Source of the DNA: SIG575 sp045595725
GTDB lineage: Bacteria > Bacillota > Clostridia > Oscillospirales > Acutalibacteraceae
Length of the DNA stretch: 29,128 nucleotides
Reading direction: 5' to 3'
Assembly (NCBI GenBank): GCA_045595725.1
Contig: JAZOAY010000177.1
Location: 1 to 29,128, forward strand
The first letter of the stretch is position 1. Every line of letters starts with the position of its first letter. Positions 15,458-23,136 of the stretch are shown here, one piece after another. The position numbers and the translations under genes are program-made. The notes under the pieces were generated by a model. The model was not told the DNA's origin. It saw only the letters and a list, made by a program, of their open reading frames with translations, and made no database searches.

Positions 15458-16234
15458 ATGAAAATTGTATCTTTACTTGAAAACACAGCATCTTCCGAAG
15501 AAGTAAAAGCCGAACACGGTCTGTCACTTTTCATTGAAACAGGTTGTCATAAAATACTTTTTGACATGGGACAAAGCGATTTGTTTTATAAAAACTCTCT
15601 TTCTCTCGGAATCGACCTGACACTTGTTGACATCGCCGTACTTTCCCACGGTCACTATGACCACGGAGGCGGTCTCGGAAAATTTCTTGAAATCAACAAA
15701 AATGCACCTGTTTACATAAACAAATATGCTTTTGAACCTCATTATAACGGAACAGAAAAATATATCGGTCTTGACGTCTCGCTCAAAGACAATCCACGCA
15801 TTGTTTTTACCGATAATCAATTTTCCATTGATGAAAACCTTACCCTTTTCACCTGTAATGAAAGAGAAAGAAAATTTTCTGTTTTACCCTCGGGTCTTAA
15901 CACCTTTGAAAACGGAGAATTTGTTCCCGATGATTTCAGACATGAACAGTATCTGCTTATTGAAGAACAAGGTAAAAATGTACTCATCAGCGGTTGTTCC
16001 CACAAAGGAATCTGCGATATAACAGACTGGTTTCATGCGGATGTTCTTGTGGGTGGTTTCCATCTTTCAAAATCTCTTCTTGATGAAAAACTTATTTCCC
16101 TTGCAAACAATCTCGACCTGAGCGGCACTCAGTTTTACACATGTCACTGTACAGGTGCAGAGCAATATTTTTTCATGAAAAAGTTTATGAAAAATCTGAA
16201 TTATTTATCATGTGGTGAAACTATCCTTTTATGA
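15458..16234 (+). CDS. Metallo-beta-lactamase-fold hydrolase (COG1237-like)
   Basis: Metal-dependent hydrolase of the MBL superfamily. The 258 residues include the signature HGHYDHGG (64-71), a later metal-site GCSHKGICD and a C-terminal VGGFHLS histidine. The N-terminus MKIVSLLENT followed by EHGLSLFIETG and LFDMGQS matches the group often annotated as dihydropterin-type synthase-like hydrolases. True substrates in bacteria are mostly unknown. I chose ATG 15458, eight bases after GAGGT; an upstream frame from 15398 runs through the promoter. The stop overlaps an ATG before the Crp/Fnr gene, so they are coupled. Confidence 0.88.
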   Translation: MKIVSLLENTASSEEVKAEHGLSLFIETGCHKILFDMGQSDLFYKNSLSLGIDLTLVDIAVLSHGHYDHGGGLGKFLEINKNAPVYINKYAFEPHYNGTEKYIGLDVSLKDNPRIVFTDNQFSIDENLTLFTCNERERKFSVLPSGLNTFENGEFVPDDFRHEQYLLIEEQGKNVLISGCSHKGICDITDWFHADVLVGGFHLSKSLLDEKLISLANNLDLSGTQFYTCHCTGAEQYFFMKKFMKNLNYLSCGETILL

Positions 16235-16248
16235 AAGAGGTGAACACA

Positions 16249-16914
16249 ATGTTTGAAAGTACATACCGTGAAATCTTCCCTTTCTGGGATGATATTACCG
16301 AAGAAGACCGAAAATACATCTGTTCAAATTCTTCACAGGTTATTTTTAAGGAAGGAACAAACATTCATGATGCAAGCGGATGTTCGGGTGTGATTTATGT
16401 CAGAACAGGTTCTCTGAGAGTTTACATCATGTCTGATGACGGTAAGGATATTACTCTCTACAGACTGCATTCAGGAGACCTTTGTCTGCTTTCTGCTTCT
16501 TGTGTTCTTAAAAGCATAACGTTTGATGTTTTTGTGGATGCCGAAGAAGAAAGCGATTGCTTTGTTATAAGCGGTCCCACCTTTGCCGACGTTTCAGAAA
16601 AATATGCCCAGATCAAAATTTTCGCTCTTGAAACTGCTGTCAGCCGTTTTTCCGACGTTATGTGGGTTATGGAACAAATTCATTTCATGAGCATGGACAA
16701 ACGCCTTGCCATTTTCCTTTATGAAGAAATTACCAGAGTTAATACGGATACGGTGAGACTTACACATGCTCTTATTGCAAAATATATGGGTTCTGCACGC
16801 GAGGTTGTGACCCGGATGCTTAAATATTTTGCAAATCAGGGTATTGTCGAACTCTCCCGTAAAGGTGTCAAAATTATTGATAAGGAAAAACTTAAAAGTT
16901 TAGCTTTCCAATAA
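16249..16914 (+). CDS. Crp/Fnr-family transcription regulator
   Basis: Ligand- or redox-responsive DNA-binding protein. The 221 residues form an effector beta-roll (about 1-125; VRTGSLRVYIMSDDGKDITL), a dimer helix (126-160) and a C-terminal winged helix (about 165-212; LTHALIAKYMGSAREVVTRM). The five cysteines (25, 45, 79, 85, 104) are not arranged like the Fe-S ligands of E. coli FNR, so the signal is unclear. ATG 16249 is chosen because AGAGG precedes it by eight bases. The ATG at 16231 lies inside the MBL gene end and has no site. Its 3' end overlaps the convergent thioredoxin gene by 15 bases. Targets are unknown; a TGTGA/TCACA palindrome lies nearby at 17271. Confidence 0.9.
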   Translation: MFESTYREIFPFWDDITEEDRKYICSNSSQVIFKEGTNIHDASGCSGVIYVRTGSLRVYIMSDDGKDITLYRLHSGDLCLLSASCVLKSITFDVFVDAEEESDCFVISGPTFADVSEKYAQIKIFALETAVSRFSDVMWVMEQIHFMSMDKRLAIFLYEEITRVNTDTVRLTHALIAKYMGSAREVVTRMLKYFANQGIVELSRKGVKIIDKEKLKSLAFQ

Positions 16915-17208
16915 ATCAAGAATTGCCTGTTCCGGTATTGCACCGAGAGACTGATTTACGATTTTACCGTTTTCAACAACGAAAAGTGCAGGAATACTTG
17001 AAACACCGAACTTCATTGCAAGTTCTTCTTCCTCGTCAACGTTGATTTTACCTACAAGAATTTCCGGATGCTCATCTGCGATTTTATCAATTACAGGGGA
17101 CAACATTCTGCATGGTCCGCACCACGATGCAAAGAAATCGAGAAGAACTTTTTTCTCACTTTCTAAAACTTCACTGAAATTATTTTTATCTATAACTTTT
17201 GCTGACAT
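16900..17208 (-). CDS. trxA: Thioredoxin
   Basis: Small dithiol reductase, substrate of TrxB and donor to Bcp. The 102 residues have the full fold with active site W29-C30-G-P-C33 (ASWCGPC), and the cis-proline segment SSIPALF. I prefer ATG 17208; upstream in-frame TTG (17220) and GTG (17217) sit too close to AAAGG. A TATAAT on the minus strand (17249-17244) may be its -10, without a convincing -35. It ends inside the 3' end of the Crp/Fnr gene. Confidence 0.95.
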   Translation of the reverse strand: MSAKVIDKNNFSEVLESEKKVLLDFFASWCGPCRMLSPVIDKIADEHPEILVGKINVDEEEELAMKFGVSSIPALFVVENGKIVNQSLGAIPEQAILDLLES

Positions 17209-17270
17209 ATCCGTCACCAACCTTTCTTTATTTTCTTGGTTTTATTATACCCTGAAAAAATTATATTTTC

Positions 17271-17285
17271 TGTGACAAAGTCACA
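17271..17285. promoter_or_regulatory. Candidate Crp/Fnr-type operator between trx and the flavoprotein operon
   Basis: TGTGAC-AAA-GTCACA is a perfect inverted repeat with TGTGA/TCACA arms like Crp-family sites, though its spacing is one base shorter than the E. coli consensus. It centres about 51 bases before the expected plus-strand start and lies upstream of the minus-strand -10 for trx. A Crp/Fnr protein is encoded less than 400 bases away. Binding is inference. Confidence 0.45.
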
Positions 17286-17293
17286 CAAAACAA

Positions 17294-17322
17294 TTGAACA
17301 AGTCATATTAAAATGCTATAAT
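17294..17322 (+). promoter_or_regulatory. Promoter of the flavoprotein-hydrolase operon
   Basis: TTGAAC (17294-17299), 17 bases, TATAAT (17317-17322) with extended -10 TG-C. AGTCAT (17301-17306) and ATGACT (17321-17326) form an inverted pair across the spacer and -10, a second possible operator. Confidence 0.82.
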
Positions 17323-17351
17323 GACTTCATACCAATAAAAGGGGAATTTAT

Positions 17352-18680
17352 ATGAGCAAAAAAATCATTGTTGCAGGTGCAGGTCATGGGGGAATTGCAA
17401 CTGCTATGCTTCTTGCGAGAGAAGGCTTTGATGTAACAGTATATGAAAAAAACTCACGTGAAAATATGGGTCATGACTGGACCGATGCTTTTGACAGAAA
17501 ATCTTTTGCAGCAATCGGACTTCCGATGCCTGACGAGAGCCTCTATTATCTCAAGCACGATATTACTTTCTACAGTCCTGCAGAAAGAACCGCTCTAAAA
17601 CAATCTATTCCAGAGGACCAGCTTGAAATAAATATGGAGAGAAAAGACCTTTATAATTTTCTTCTTCCTTTTGCAGAAGAAGCAGGTGTAAAATTTGTTT
17701 ACAACTGTAACATTGAAGGTCCGATTATTGATGGTGAGCGTGTTACAGGCATTAAAACAAGTCTCGGAGAAATAAAAGGTGACCTTGTTATTGATGCATG
17801 CGGTGCAAATTCACCTGTAAGAAGAAATCTTCCCGAAAGCACAGGTATTCAGAAAGAAATCGGTGCATACGAACAGTTCTGGGCTTACAGAGCTTTTTAC
17901 GAAAAAGCTGCAGAACCTAAAGACAAATACAAAGTTATTCTCCTTTCCGAATACGAAAAAGGCATTTCATGGGTTACCGATAATAAAGACCGCACAGATG
18001 TGCTTATCGGTAAATTCTATGACTTTAATATAGAAAAAGCAGAAAAAATCATTGAAAAACTTCGTCTTACAAACCCCTCTATCGGCGAAAAGCTTCTCAG
18101 AGGCGGTCAGATTGTAAATATCCCTGTAAGACAGCCTCTGGGAATACTTGTCACAGACGGATATGCAGCAATTGGTGACAGTGCTTTCATGACAACACCT
18201 ATTATCGGTTCAGGTATTGCAAACACTCTCAAGGCTTCCCCAATCCTTGCAGACAGCCTTATCAGAAATAAGGATAAAGATTATACGGCATCTGTTCTTT
18301 GGGATTATCAACGCAGCTTTTACAAAAAAATGGGTGCAGGTCTTGCTCCCATTGCATGCATCAAGCTGATGATTTCAAGCATTTCAGGTGACGACCTTGA
18401 CTTTCTTGTTGACGGTCACATCCTCACGGCAAAGAATATGGCAATCGGTGCAGACTCAAACCATATCAAAGCTGTGGCACAGACATCTGCCTTCCCTGTT
18501 TTCTGCAAAAAAATGGCAAAACTTTTCAGCAACAAATCTGTTGCACCTCAGTTTACAAGAATGGTTACCGGTATAGGAAAGGCAATTGTTGTTTCTGCAA
18601 TGATGCCTTCAAAGTATAACAAGAAAAAAGCTCTTCGTTGGGTTAAGCAGTATAACAACTGCTTCAGACCTCATGAATAA
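17352..18680 (+). CDS. FAD-dependent oxidoreductase, geranylgeranyl-reductase/monooxygenase-like (copy 1)
   Basis: Flavoprotein of the group-A monooxygenase/geranylgeranyl reductase fold; substrate unknown. The 442 residues carry FAD motif VAGAGHGG (7-14), the acidic end of strand 2 (E32 in VYEK), an unusual conserved GHDWTD (40-45), ERKDLY (96-101) with the FAD-contacting arginine, DACGANSPVR (148-157), and GYAAIGDSAFMTTPIIGSGI (270-289), the GD-motif that binds FAD ribityl and in reductases is followed by a similar P-x-x-G-x-G-I. The C-terminal third is a helical cap with no clear TM. There is no signal peptide, so it is cytosolic. ATG follows AAAGGGG. A paralogue starts 18 bases after its stop. 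Confidence 0.8.
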   Translation: MSKKIIVAGAGHGGIATAMLLAREGFDVTVYEKNSRENMGHDWTDAFDRKSFAAIGLPMPDESLYYLKHDITFYSPAERTALKQSIPEDQLEINMERKDLYNFLLPFAEEAGVKFVYNCNIEGPIIDGERVTGIKTSLGEIKGDLVIDACGANSPVRRNLPESTGIQKEIGAYEQFWAYRAFYEKAAEPKDKYKVILLSEYEKGISWVTDNKDRTDVLIGKFYDFNIEKAEKIIEKLRLTNPSIGEKLLRGGQIVNIPVRQPLGILVTDGYAAIGDSAFMTTPIIGSGIANTLKASPILADSLIRNKDKDYTASVLWDYQRSFYKKMGAGLAPIACIKLMISSISGDDLDFLVDGHILTAKNMAIGADSNHIKAVAQTSAFPVFCKKMAKLFSNKSVAPQFTRMVTGIGKAIVVSAMMPSKYNKKKALRWVKQYNNCFRPHE

Positions 18681-18698
18681 TAGGAGGAACAACTAATT

Positions 18699-20027
18699 AT
18701 GGGCAGAAAAATTATTGTTGCCGGCGGTGGTCACGGCGGAATTGCAACAGCAATGCGTCTTGCTCAACACGGCTTTGACGTGACTGTTTACGAAAAACAC
18801 GCACGAGAAAACATGGGGCATGACTGGACTGACATTTTCGACAGAAAAGGGTTTACCTGTCTCGGAATCCCTATGCCTGACAAAAGTCTTTACAAACTCA
18901 AACATGATATGACATTCTACGGACCTTCTCTTGATGTTCCTCTTACACAGAATGTACCTGAAGACCAGCTTGAAATTCAGATGGAAAGAAAAGATATTTA
19001 TACCCATCTTATTTCTCACGCTGAAAAAGCGGGTGTTAAATTCGTTTATAACTGCGAAGTCACAGGACCCATTCTCATCGGAAACCGTGTTGTGGGCATC
19101 AACACTTCTGACGGAGAAAAAATTGCAGACCTTATTATTGATGCTTGCGGAATGCATTCGCCTGTGAGAATGAATTTACCCTCATCTTTCGGAATCCAGA
19201 AAAAACTTAAAGAGTTTGAAACCTTTTACGTTTACAGAGCTTTTTACAACAAAGCGTGCGAAGTTGATGATGTTGACAAATACAAGGTTCTTTTACTGCC
19301 CGAAGGCGGTGAAGGTATTTCATGGGTTGCTACAGAGGAAGAACATACAGACGTTCTTATCGGCAGATTTCATCCGTTTACACTTGAAGAAGCAGTTCAG
19401 ACTGTTGACAGAATGAGAAAAACGAATCCATCTATCGGTGAAGAAAAAGTACGTGGAGGTCAGTTTGCAACAATTCCTTTGAGACAACCTCTTGGAATTA
19501 TGGTTGCTGACGGTTATGCCGCAATCGGCGACAGTGCTTTCATGACAGTTCCCGTTATCGGTTCAGGTATTGCAAATTCTCTTAAAGCTGCAAAAATCCT
19601 TGCCGACACAATCATTCACGACGTTTCGTGTTCGTTCAGCGCGGAAACTCTGTGGAAATATCAGAAAACATTCTACAAAGAATTGGGCAATGGTCTTGCA
19701 CCCCTTGCTTGTATCAAGATGATGCTTGCACGTTTCAACGGTGACGACCTCGACCATGTTTTCAAATACAAAATTCTCAACGCTGATGACATGACAATCG
19801 GAGCTGACTCAAACAATCTTGCTTCAATGATGAAAATCAGCGATGCAACAGTTGTTCCCACAAAACTTTACGGACTTTCAAAGAACAAACAGGTTACCAA
19901 GAAAGTATGCAGAATGGGTTACGACCTTGCACGTGCCGTGGCAATTACTCTTGCAATGCCCAAGACATACAACAGAAAAGCAATTCTCAAATGGGCAAAA
20001 GAATATAACAAACCATTCACGTTCTGA
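18699..20027 (+). CDS. FAD-dependent oxidoreductase, geranylgeranyl-reductase/monooxygenase-like (copy 2)
   Basis: Tandem paralogue of the preceding gene, also 442 residues; 46 of the first 60 residues are identical, with divergence growing toward the C-terminus. It keeps VAGGGHGG (7-14), GHDWTD (40-45), ERKDIY, DACGMHSPVR and GYAAIGDSAFMTVPVIGSGI. Both copies keep every visible cofactor motif, so both look active, and the duplication is old enough for specialisation or a heterodimer. The site AGGAGGAA precedes the ATG. A secreted hydrolase gene starts 15 bases after the stop. Family call is good; reaction unknown. Confidence 0.8.
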   Translation: MGRKIIVAGGGHGGIATAMRLAQHGFDVTVYEKHARENMGHDWTDIFDRKGFTCLGIPMPDKSLYKLKHDMTFYGPSLDVPLTQNVPEDQLEIQMERKDIYTHLISHAEKAGVKFVYNCEVTGPILIGNRVVGINTSDGEKIADLIIDACGMHSPVRMNLPSSFGIQKKLKEFETFYVYRAFYNKACEVDDVDKYKVLLLPEGGEGISWVATEEEHTDVLIGRFHPFTLEEAVQTVDRMRKTNPSIGEEKVRGGQFATIPLRQPLGIMVADGYAAIGDSAFMTVPVIGSGIANSLKAAKILADTIIHDVSCSFSAETLWKYQKTFYKELGNGLAPLACIKMMLARFNGDDLDHVFKYKILNADDMTIGADSNNLASMMKISDATVVPTKLYGLSKNKQVTKKVCRMGYDLARAVAITLAMPKTYNRKAILKWAKEYNKPFTF

Positions 20028-20042
20028 TAAGGAGGAAACAAA

Positions 20043-21083
20043 ATGAAAAAATTTATATCAATACTTCTCGTCCTTGCAATTACTCTTGCATTCCCTGTAA
20101 GCACTGCTGCACTTTCACTTGAAGATGGTCTTGACGCTCTTAAACAGGAGTTTGTTTTCGGTGAAGGTCCTGAAGAAGACGGCTATTCAATTGACTACAG
20201 ATATTTTTCTCCCGTAGGCAAAAATGATAAAACCAAATATCCTCTTGTTATCTGGCTTCACGGTTTAAGCGACGGTTCAAAAGACGGTGTTCAAGTAAAC
20301 AAAAGTCAGATTGCTTATTGGGCAAGTGATGAATTCCAGTCACGTTTCGGAAAAGCGGGCGGTGCTTTTGTTCTTGCAGCACGTTCACGCGAGGAACTTG
20401 GTCACACATGGACAAATGCAATGGTTGAACCCTTAAGAGCAGCAATTGAAGATTTCATTGCGAAGAACAAAGCAAATATTGATGTTAAGAGAATTTATGT
20501 CGGAGGCTATTCAATGGGTGGTAAAATGACATTCAAAATGGCTATTGCTTATCCTGAAATGTTTGCTGCAATTTTCCCGATATGTCCTGCATGGTCTCCT
20601 GATGCTGAGGCTATGGAATATATTTCAGACATGCCCACATGGATTACTGCAGGTAAACCCGACCCCCTTGTAAATTATCATTTCTCAGTAAATCCTACAT
20701 GGAAGAAGCTTGTTTCTACATCAAACGAACCTGAAAACTGCAGATTTTCAACTCTTTCAAAAGTCTGCTATGCAGACGGCAAAAAAGCAGACAGCAGTCA
20801 CCACTCATGGTTTGCAGTAAACTATGACATGTTCACAACTGAAAACACAGATTATCATTACATGACAACAGTCAACGGTCTCGGTGAAGAAGTGAAGCTC
20901 ACATATCCCAAAGGCATGATTTCATGGCTTTCCTCTTTCAAGTCAGACTATGACGGAAAGCCCGTTGACGGCATGGGGAACCTTGAAAACCTTTCGCAGA
21001 CTGACAGCATGACAGCAATTCTTACAGTCAGAGAATTCTTTGAAATACTTATTGATCTGATACTTTCAATATTTAAATTCTGA
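20043..21083 (+). CDS. Secreted alpha/beta hydrolase (esterase/PHB-depolymerase-like)
   Basis: Exported serine hydrolase. The 346 residues begin with a signal peptide (MKKFISILLVLAITLAFPVS, cleavage near TAA). The oxyanion strand is LVIWLHGLSDG. The nucleophile elbow is GGYSMGG with S157; an acid is likely in TAGKPDPLVN and the histidine in DSSHHSWFA. It ends in a hydrophobic tail EFFEILIDLILSIFKF, like the metallophosphoesterase at 9765, possibly for membrane association. AAGGAGG precedes the ATG. It is the third gene of the flavoprotein operon, with no promoter of its own, and a strong terminator follows. Substrate unknown; feruloyl/acetyl esterase or lipid esterase are possible. Confidence 0.82.
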   Translation: MKKFISILLVLAITLAFPVSTAALSLEDGLDALKQEFVFGEGPEEDGYSIDYRYFSPVGKNDKTKYPLVIWLHGLSDGSKDGVQVNKSQIAYWASDEFQSRFGKAGGAFVLAARSREELGHTWTNAMVEPLRAAIEDFIAKNKANIDVKRIYVGGYSMGGKMTFKMAIAYPEMFAAIFPICPAWSPDAEAMEYISDMPTWITAGKPDPLVNYHFSVNPTWKKLVSTSNEPENCRFSTLSKVCYADGKKADSSHHSWFAVNYDMFTTENTDYHYMTTVNGLGEEVKLTYPKGMISWLSSFKSDYDGKPVDGMGNLENLSQTDSMTAILTVREFFEILIDLILSIFKF

Positions 21084-21099
21084 TTCTGTTGTAATATTC

Positions 21100-21137
21100 A
21101 AGGCACTCTGTTTCGGGCAGAGTGCCTTTCTTTTTTG
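21100..21137 (+). terminator. Intrinsic terminator of the flavoprotein-hydrolase operon
   Basis: Stem AGGCACTCTG / CAGAGTGCCT (21101-21110 with 21118-21127), then TTCTTTTTT. Confidence 0.94.
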
Positions 21138-21142
21138 TGCTA

Positions 21143-21171
21143 TTGAAGTTGAATTGAAATTATGGTATAAT
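21143..21171 (+). promoter_or_regulatory. Promoter of the EutH-like gene
   Basis: TTGAAG (21143-21148), 17 bases, TATAAT (21166-21171) with an extended -10 TG-G. The leader is about 65 bases. I see no ANTAR-type tandem hairpins of the kind that control eut operons. Confidence 0.78.
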
Positions 21172-21243
21172 TGCGTGGCAGATTTGAAAATTTACATTTT
21201 TTGGTAATTATAATTTTCAACGAAAAATCAAGGAGAGATACGC

Positions 21244-22335
21244 ATGACCGTACTTATGTTTATATTCGCAATATTTGCCGTTATCGGTGCTGTTGACAGA
21301 ATTATCGGCAACCGTTTCGGCATAGGACAGGAATTTGAAAAAGGAATTACGGCGACAGGCTCACTTGCTCTTTCCATGGTTGGTATGATTTGCATTGCCC
21401 CTGCTTTCACAAAAATTCTCGTTCCCATCATAACTCCCGTTTCAAAGATTTTTCACTTTGACCCATCCGTTATTATTGGCTCTGTTCTTGCAAATGACTT
21501 AGGCGGTGCAAGTTTAGCTGAGAGCCTGGCAAATGATTCTCTTATGGGTGGTTTCAACGGTCTTGTTGTGGCATCAATGCTGGGTGCTACAATTTCTTTT
21601 ACAATTCCCGTTGCACTCCGTTCAATAAAAAAAGAACTTCACAAGGAAGTTCTTTTAGGTATTCTCTGCGGTATCGGTACAATCCCCGTCGGATGTATTG
21701 TATCAGGACTTATGCTCGGAATAGATTTTGCAGGACTGATGCTCAACTTAGCACCCGTTATAGTAATTGCAATTATAACTTGTCTTGGTATCGCAAAAGC
21801 CCCTGAACTTTCCGTAAAAATTTTCAAAATTCTCGGTCATCTTATTGTATGCCTTGTAACAGTAGGTTTAGTCGGCGGTATCTTCCAATCACTTACAGGT
21901 AAAACTCTTATCCCCGGTATGACTGATATCCTTGAAGGTTTTGAAATTGTTGCCAATATCGGTATTATCCTTGCAGGTGTTTTCCCTCTTATATTTGTTG
22001 TTTCAAAAGTTCTCGGAAAAGTTTTTGCAAAGCTGGGAAATATTCTTAAAATCAATGATGTTTCGGTTATGGGATTTATTTCATCTCTTGCAAACAGTAT
22101 TCCCACATTTGAAATGGCTGAAAAGATGGACAAAAAAGGAATAATTATGAACATGGCTTTTGCAGTTTCAGGTTCATTTGTTTTCGGTGACCACCTTGCT
22201 TTTACAATGGCTTTTGACAAATCATTTGTGGGTGCAATGATTGCAGGTAAACTTATTTCCGCCGTATGCGCCGCAGTTGTTGCTGCATTTGTATACAAAA
22301 TAAATTATGAGAAAAAAACAACTCCGTCAGACTGA
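21244..22335 (+). CDS. eutH: EutH-family ethanolamine transporter
   Basis: Membrane permease for ethanolamine uptake. The 363 residues form about ten hydrophobic helices. Sequence blocks recognised from EutH include FGIGQEFEKGI, LANDLGGASLAE, GSFVFGDHLAF and MGFISSLANSIPTFEM. AAGGAGAG precedes the ATG. No other eut gene, microcompartment shell gene or eut regulator is in the window, so it is an orphan and may supply ethanolamine as a nitrogen source or to an operon elsewhere. Its last codons lie in a terminator palindrome shared with the convergent pnuC-like gene, overlapping it by nine bases. Confidence 0.9.
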   Translation: MTVLMFIFAIFAVIGAVDRIIGNRFGIGQEFEKGITATGSLALSMVGMICIAPAFTKILVPIITPVSKIFHFDPSVIIGSVLANDLGGASLAESLANDSLMGGFNGLVVASMLGATISFTIPVALRSIKKELHKEVLLGILCGIGTIPVGCIVSGLMLGIDFAGLMLNLAPVIVIAIITCLGIAKAPELSVKIFKILGHLIVCLVTVGLVGGIFQSLTGKTLIPGMTDILEGFEIVANIGIILAGVFPLIFVVSKVLGKVFAKLGNILKINDVSVMGFISSLANSIPTFEMAEKMDKKGIIMNMAFAVSGSFVFGDHLAFTMAFDKSFVGAMIAGKLISAVCAAVVAAFVYKINYEKKTTPSD

Positions 22336-22349
22336 CGGAGTATTTTTTT
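22321..22349. terminator. Bidirectional terminator formed by the stop regions of eutH and the pnuC-like gene
   Basis: ACTCCGTCAG-A-CTGACGGAGT (22321-22341) is a perfect palindrome flanked by ATTTTTTTG on the right and a T-run on the minus strand at the left. Both genes end within it, reading TPSD-stop and TPSV-stop. Confidence 0.92.
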
Positions 22350-23025
22350 GCCTGTTTTCCATCTTTTTCCAATTAATAAATCCGTACATATCGTTGATGA
22401 AAAATACAAGGAAACAAATTACCATTGAAACCGAGTTCATATCCTGCTTTGCTGCAATTATCCAAAGAATAACCAACACAAGGTCGTTTGCGGCATAACC
22501 CAGTGCATAATAGGGACTCCTCAGAGCTGTAAGGTATGCAGCAACAAAACTTGTTGTAACGGAAATTGTACTGACAACCAGACTTGCATTTCCAAGTGAT
22601 TTTAAAACAAAATAGAAAATAACCGTAACTGCAATTGTGAAAAATATCATAACAGAAATCTTCTTTTTTGAAAGTTTACTGACTTCTACTTCTGACGTAT
22701 CTTTAAAAGGATGTCTGAGCCATGAAACAAGGGCAACAACCGCCATAGGTACGGTCATTCCGAGATATGTAATCATTTCTCCGTAGTACCTGAAGCGTAA
22801 AGAAATAAACCCATAAATAAAAGCAAAAATAATTATCAGCACCTGACCGATTGCATGACCTTTTGCAAGAAAAATCAAAGCCGTAACGCCGATAAGCGAA
22901 GCACACAAATTCAGATAATCCGTATTTTTAAAAAGAAAAAATGTACCTGTCACCACAACAACAGAAACAATCCACAACGTTTTATCAAACAACGTCAGAT
23001 TTTTAAATGCATTTTTTATGTCCAT
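22327..23025 (-). CDS. pnuC: PnuC-family vitamin precursor transporter
   Basis: Facilitator likely importing nicotinamide riboside or a related vitamin. The 232 residues form seven or so TM helices with family motifs AFIYGFISLRFRYYGEM (the YG...YYGE block), RSPYYALGYAANDLVLVILW and FINDMYGFINWKKM near the C-terminus. I chose ATG 23025 because GGAGGA lies six bases upstream; the in-frame ATG at 23058 lies inside the leader hairpin. PnuC relatives also carry riboflavin or thiamine; no FMN or TPP riboswitch is visible, so I favour the nicotinamide type with moderate confidence. Its leader looks like an attenuator. Confidence 0.87.
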   Translation of the reverse strand: MDIKNAFKNLTLFDKTLWIVSVVVVTGTFFLFKNTDYLNLCASLIGVTALIFLAKGHAIGQVLIIIFAFIYGFISLRFRYYGEMITYLGMTVPMAVVALVSWLRHPFKDTSEVEVSKLSKKKISVMIFFTIAVTVIFYFVLKSLGNASLVVSTISVTTSFVAAYLTALRSPYYALGYAANDLVLVILWIIAAKQDMNSVSMVICFLVFFINDMYGFINWKKMENRQKNTPSV

Positions 23026-23035
23026 TTTATCCTCC

Positions 23036-23117
23036 AAAAAAATAAACATCCGAAACACATCTTCAAAGACCTAACGATGTGTAACGAATGCAAAAATTGC
23101 AACTACCCGGTGGCAGT
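23036..23117 (-). promoter_or_regulatory. Structured leader with candidate attenuator upstream of the pnuC-like gene
   Basis: In the predicted leader, minus strand: hairpin ACUGCC-ACCG-GGUAGU (23117-23102), then UGCAA/UUGCA (23101-23089), then a stem CAUUCG/CGGAUG plus ACACAUC/GAUGUGU (23090-23047, loop of 14) followed by UUUAUUUUUUU just before the ribosome site GGAGG. The last stem looks like an intrinsic terminator ahead of the gene. The middle hairpin shares bases with the foot of that stem, so the two compete. It matches no riboswitch class I can name. Confidence 0.55.
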
Positions 23118-23136
23118 AAAGTTTTAATTTTTTCAT

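Noticed and set aside
16231..16248. ATG at 16231 as the start of the Crp/Fnr gene.
   Set aside because: It sits in the end of the MBL gene without a ribosome site; AGAGG lies between it and ATG 16249.
18693..19157. 154-residue antisense frame over the second flavoprotein.
   Set aside because: Shadow of a conserved gene with no ribosome site. The same applies to 21837-22298 (eutH), 13117-13548 (ktrA) and 28149-28643 (mannosidase).
23036..23130. FMN, TPP, cobalamin or T-box element for the pnuC leader.
   Set aside because: None of the conserved cores (for example the T-box TGGNACCGCG or the TPP CTGAGA) is present.
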